NCBI GenBank assembly: GCA_029940125.1
Contig: JAOZRP010000106.1
Location: 2,048-7,398 of the forward strand
Length of the DNA: 5,351 nucleotides
Origin: a bacterium
GTDB lineage: Bacteria > Desulfobacterota > Anaeroferrophillalia > Anaeroferrophillales > Anaeroferrophillaceae
Direction of reading: 5' to 3'
Below the pieces are notes generated by a model. It made no database searches, was not told the DNA's origin, and worked only from the letters and a program-made list of their open reading frames with translations. The translations under genes and the position numbers were made by a program. Below are positions 4,787 to 5,351 of this stretch, piece by piece (position 1 is the stretch's first letter; every line of letters begins with the position of its first letter).

Positions 4787-5351
4787 ATGATGACAAGAAA
4801 AACCCTGGGCAGATCACTCATCCTGCTGATTATCGGCGCTTTCCTGACGCTGGGGCTTACGCTGCCCGCCCCGGCCAGTGCCAAAACCATCGAACTGCGC
4901 TATGCCAACTTCCCCCCCGCCCCCACCTTTCCCTGCGTCCAGATGGAGCGCTGGGCGAAAGAGGTGGCAAAACGCACCAATGGAAAGGTGAAAGTCACCA
5001 CCTATCCGGGCGGAACCCTGCTGGGCGCCAAGAACATGCTGGACGGGGTGATTTCCGGCATCGCCGACATCGGCTGCTTCTGCCCGCCTTACATTCCCGG
5101 GCGCTTCCCCCTGATGGAGGGCATTGATCTGCCGGTTACCTTTACCAGCGCGACGGTCGCCAGCCTCACCTTCTGGGATCTCTATCAAAAATATAAACCT
5201 AAATCCTATGACAAGGTCAAGGTCCTGACCCTGTTTACCTGCGCCCCCGGCAACCTGATGTCCAAAGTGCCGGTAAAAAAACTCAGCGACCTGAAAAAAC
5301 TGGAAATTCGGGGAACCGGCATTTCAGGCAAATACCTGGATGCGATGGGAG
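4787..5351 (+). CDS. dctP: TRAP transporter solute-binding protein, DctP family, C-terminus cut by window edge
   Basis: The frame gives 188 residues before the window ends; full-length members have about 330-350. It is the periplasmic receptor that hands an organic acid to the DctQM membrane subunits, which should lie downstream. A Sec signal peptide is clear: basic start (MMTRKTLGR), hydrophobic core (about 11-25) and a PAPASA cleavage region ending at residue 32. The mature part starts with the typical strand IELRYANF (35-42). ERWAKEVAKRTNGKVKV (54-70), the GGTLLGAKNMLDGVISG segment (75-91) with ADIG (93-96), and LEIRG (172-176) follow. Arg174 corresponds to the conserved arginine that binds the substrate carboxylate. 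GGAGG at 4777-4781, five bases before the ATG, is a strong ribosome binding site; a second ATG follows immediately in frame. The two cysteines of GCFCPPY (96-102) would be periplasmic. The substrate is probably the acid handled by the neighbouring enzymes, by context only. Confidence 0.93.
   Translation, partial: MMTRKTLGRSLILLIIGAFLTLGLTLPAPASAKTIELRYANFPPAPTFPCVQMERWAKEVAKRTNGKVKVTTYPGGTLLGAKNMLDGVISGIADIGCFCPPYIPGRFPLMEGIDLPVTFTSATVASLTFWDLYQKYKPKSYDKVKVLTLFTCAPGNLMSKVPVKKLSDLKKLEIRGTGISGKYLDAMG

Overview
The window looks like part of an anaerobic catabolic locus of a Desulfobacterota (delta-proteobacterial) type genome. That guess rests on GC-rich genes with AT-rich spacers, a TRAP-type binding protein, a family III CoA-transferase and a molybdenum hydroxylase-family enzyme whose FAD subunit carries the extra iron-sulfur loop known from 4-hydroxybenzoyl-CoA reductase. 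No rRNA, tRNA, CRISPR array, insertion sequence or phage gene was seen.

Layout: two divergent transcription units share the spacer 3173-3484. Leftward (minus strand) run an FAD subunit (2186-3172), a [2Fe-2S] subunit (1679-2152) and a molybdopterin subunit (1-1490, C-terminus beyond the window edge). This is the M-S-L order of the xanthine dehydrogenase/CO dehydrogenase family. The last two genes are separated by an unusual 188-bp gap holding a near-perfect hairpin and three heptamer repeats. Rightward (plus strand) run a CaiB/BaiF family III CoA-transferase (3485-4684) and the start of a DctP-type TRAP solute-binding protein (4787 to beyond the window end).

The divergent spacer can be read in some detail. 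Each direction has a sigma-70-like promoter with a perfect TTGACA -35 box. Two similar near-palindromic 16-bp motifs sit at or just after the two -10 regions. An interrupted inverted repeat lies just upstream of the leftward -35 box. Together they suggest that one regulator controls both units, and possibly an activator as well.

Inferred working model: the TRAP system imports a carboxylic acid, the CoA-transferase converts it to a CoA thioester, and the three-subunit Mo/FAD/Fe-S enzyme reduces (or hydroxylates) that thioester. The FAD-subunit cysteine loop favours a low-potential reductase such as 4-hydroxybenzoyl-CoA reductase. The molybdenum subunit and the CoA-transferase both depart from family-consensus motifs, so the substrate is probably not the textbook one and cannot be named from the sequence.
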